From assembly GCA_041396585.1 (NCBI GenBank), contig JAWKYG010000002.1:355568-419567 (forward strand): DNA of 64,000 bases, written 5' to 3'. The translations under genes and the position numbers were made by a program. The stretch is from JAUIAI01 sp041396585 (GTDB lineage: Bacteria; Pseudomonadota; Gammaproteobacteria; Burkholderiales; Burkholderiaceae_E). Each line of letters opens with the position of its first letter. Positions within the stretch are counted from its first letter, which is position 1. This document shows, one piece after another, positions 62,799-64,000 of the stretch. The notes below the pieces were generated by a model, which saw only the letters and a program-made list of their open reading frames with translations, made no database searches and was not told the DNA's origin.

Positions 62799-63268
62799 AA
62801 GGCGGAGTGCTTCGACTGGCGAACAAGCTTCGCGTAAAACTGCTCAATGATGTCGTTCGAGATCGTTGCGTTGCGGCCATATTCGTCCCACGTAATTCGC
62901 CACGGCGAGCCGGGCTGGTGGGTGGCCGCTGAAAGCACAACGCCCGAGAACCCGCAGTACTTTTTCGCGACGACACCGATCACCTTTTGCTCGCGTTCGC
63001 TGAACTCAACCTCATGATCGACCTGAACCTCCTTTACGGGGCTGCTCTGGTACTTCTTCACGGCGTCATAGACAGACCGAACGACCGGCCCATACTGCCA
63101 AGCCTCGACTGGTTCGTCGAGCAATGGCTCCCCGAACACGCCCAGCATGTAGCCGTGGGCGATGTAGGTCAACTTAATCAATTGCATCGGCGTGACGCTC
63201 GAATCACCATGCTCCGCACACGCCTCCAAGATGCGCCGAGCGACCGCCCGAGACTTGTTCGTGTCCAT
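62795..63268 (-). CDS. Panacea-domain (DUF4065/SocA-like) protein; putative antitoxin PanA
   Basis: 157 aa from ATG 63268 with GAGG upstream; longer starts add non-family residues. Panacea motifs in order: VTPMQLIKLTYIAHGYMLGV in part, EPVEAWQYGPVVRSVYDAVK in part, REQKVIGVVAKKYCGFSG, and LSAATHQPGSPW. The domain is found in the SocA adaptor and in hyperpromiscuous PanA antitoxins. It leads a two-gene operon with a membrane protein, behind a palindrome. Toxin neutralisation is inferred from family and arrangement. Confidence 0.85.
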   Translation of the reverse strand: MDTNKSRAVARRILEACAEHGDSSVTPMQLIKLTYIAHGYMLGVFGEPLLDEPVEAWQYGPVVRSVYDAVKKYQSSPVKEVQVDHEVEFSEREQKVIGVVAKKYCGFSGVVLSAATHQPGSPWRITWDEYGRNATISNDIIEQFYAKLVRQSKHSAL

Positions 63269-63328
63269 GATGTGCCTCACCGTGAGTTCACAGTACGCCA
63301 ACCTCAATCGTGGGTACTGGATTTTTGT

Positions 63329-63353
63329 CTAGTATGCTAGCGTAGCATGCTAG
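63329..63353. promoter_or_regulatory. 25-bp palindrome in the Panacea operon promoter region
   Basis: CTAGTATGCTA-GCG-TAGCATGCTAG: 10 of 11 arm positions pair. It lies 61 bp before the panA start. Minus-strand CATACT/TACTAG within it could be part of a -10 region, so binding here would block transcription. Toxin-antitoxin operons are commonly autoregulated at such sites. Confidence 0.6.
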
Positions 63354-63659
63354 ATGGGGATTCTGTTTCAAATCCCACGCCGATCGGCGGTCCTCCCCGC
63401 CGCGCGGATGTGTCTCGACGATGAGGCCGTTGGGTCCGCTCAAGGACGGGGTTGACGCCCGAGACCCGACGCCTTTGCTGCCGACAAAGGCTCATCTATT
63501 TCGCCCTTGGGCCTAGTGCGGTGACGACGCACGAGGCATTCGCCGCCACATTGGATCAGGAGACGATTGCCTAATTGCTCAGACCGCGCAAGCCTGCGAG
63601 GCCACCCGAGAATCTGGCCATGCATTCGACAGGCATCCTGGGCACGTAAATGGCCGCAC
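63354..63659. other. Intergenic cargo region without a recognisable gene
   Basis: About 300 bp. I see no supported CDS. GGGATT/AATCCC at 63357-63380 is a weak 6-bp hairpin. Composition returns to high GC after the AT-richer Panacea operon, suggesting a join between unrelated cargo segments. Confidence 0.4.
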
Positions 63660-64000
63660 TCACACGAGGGACTCGCCCTTGCGCAAGTGCATGGGTGAAA
63701 GCCTCGCTATCCCATCGAACTCTCGGCGATAGTCTTCCACGGGCCACAGCCATGCCTCTTGAATCTTAAAGGCCGGGTTATACGAGATCCAGATCAGATC
63801 GTCCCAAAGACAATTTCGAACGCCTGGGACCTTCGCTATCCGACTGCCGGGCTTCCCACTCGGTCGAGTGCCTTTAACCTGAACCTTTCGTCCACGAAAA
63901 ACGAAGTCGTGCCAAACCGTTGCCGATGGCAGCACAGTGATGCACGAGGGCGAGGGCAATGGCATCGTCGGCGAGACGGCCAAGATCGTCGATGGCACGG
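63660..64000 (-). CDS. Unrecognised protein, possible PD-(D/E)XK-like fold (5' end outside window)
   Basis: The frame is open from the right edge to a stop at 63660. The convincing part is the last 85 residues: VWHDFVFRGRKVQVKGTRPS in part, LWDDLIWISYNPAFKIQEAW in part, and LSPMHLRKGESLV. The D-x(n)-QVK strand pattern resembles PD-(D/E)XK nuclease cores, a weak resemblance. The first 25 residues look unlike coding sequence, so a frameshift or a later start is possible. Confidence 0.45.
   Translation of the reverse strand, partial: VPSTILAVSPTMPLPSPSCITVLPSATVWHDFVFRGRKVQVKGTRPSGKPGSRIAKVPGVRNCLWDDLIWISYNPAFKIQEAWLWPVEDYRREFDGIARLSPMHLRKGESLV

Larger units (their letters stand above)
39919..64000. 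mobile_element. Tn4371-family integrative and conjugative element (one end and mating module)
   Basis: The P-type mating genes are in the Tn4371 order with lysR and eexN before traG. The end lies at the TTTTTCAT core 270 bp past the DUF2274 gene. Right of lysR the DNA is a mosaic of IS elements and cargo. No integrase, relaxase, parA or repA is present, so the element continues past the right edge, or IS insertions have rearranged it. The right limit given is the window edge, not an observed boundary. Confidence 0.8.

Noticed and set aside
63357..63380. T-arm-like GGGATT...AATCCC as a tRNA remnant or att site
   Set aside because: No acceptor or anticodon arm can be found beside it; a short hairpin is the simpler reading.

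Overview
This window looks like the chromosome of a high-GC betaproteobacterium, probably Burkholderiales, carrying an integrated conjugative element. The assignment rests on gene order. rpsP-rimM-trmD-rplS-NUDIX with rsgA, an M48 protease and orn, then trxA-rho-rpmE, ffs-dnaX-ybaB-recR, carA-carB-greA-yhbY-rlmE-ftsH-folP-glmM, and a Pro-Arg-His tRNA cluster are all arrangements typical of that order. No rRNA or marker gene fixes the genus.

Layout. 1-3.1 kb: an EEP-family phosphatase, a membrane-anchored unknown protein, and a PA0069-type radical SAM protein behind a LexA-like box. 3.1-9.4 kb: ribosome and tRNA-modification genes (rpsP, rimM, trmD, rplS, rsgA), a NUDIX hydrolase, an M48 protease and orn. 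9.4-14.1 kb: a GT39-like membrane glycosyltransferase and the rpmE-rho-trxA block on the minus strand. 14.2-17.8 kb: SRP RNA, dnaX, ybaB, recR. 17.9-30.8 kb: a CoA-transferase, carAB, greA, an unusual YhbY protein with a very long Gly/Ser/Arg tail, rlmE, ftsH, folP, glmM. 30.9-31.3 kb: three tRNA genes. 31.8-39.9 kb: a signalling island with a multi-PAS HWE-type kinase plus ANTAR regulator, a periplasmic PDC protein, and a three-gene kinase/NarL-type operon.

From 39.92 kb to the right edge lies part of a Tn4371-family ICE. It begins at the 8-bp family attachment sequence and carries the mating-pair module in the expected order (DUF2274-trbI-G-F-L-K-J-E-D-C-B-copG-traG-eexN-lysR). The integrase, relaxase and other end are not in the window. 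Beyond lysR is nested mobile DNA: a truncated hydrolase, an IS66 element with 26-bp perfect inverted repeats whose tnpC is split by a 2.6-kb large-serine-recombinase unit, an IS110 transposase, and a 5'-truncated IS3 element. The last 2.3 kb are ICE cargo: two small zinc-ribbon genes, a Panacea-domain/membrane-protein pair that looks like a PanA-PanT toxin-antitoxin operon behind a 25-bp palindrome, and an unrecognised ORF at the edge.

One caution runs through the window. Several genes that should be essential or intact (carB, ftsH, folP, glmM, trbJ, the PDC gene, tRNA-Arg, tRNA-His) carry small indels, many in G or C runs. They are densest at 27.8-31.3 kb. Consensus error is the simplest explanation, so frame breaks here should not be read as biology until the reads are checked.
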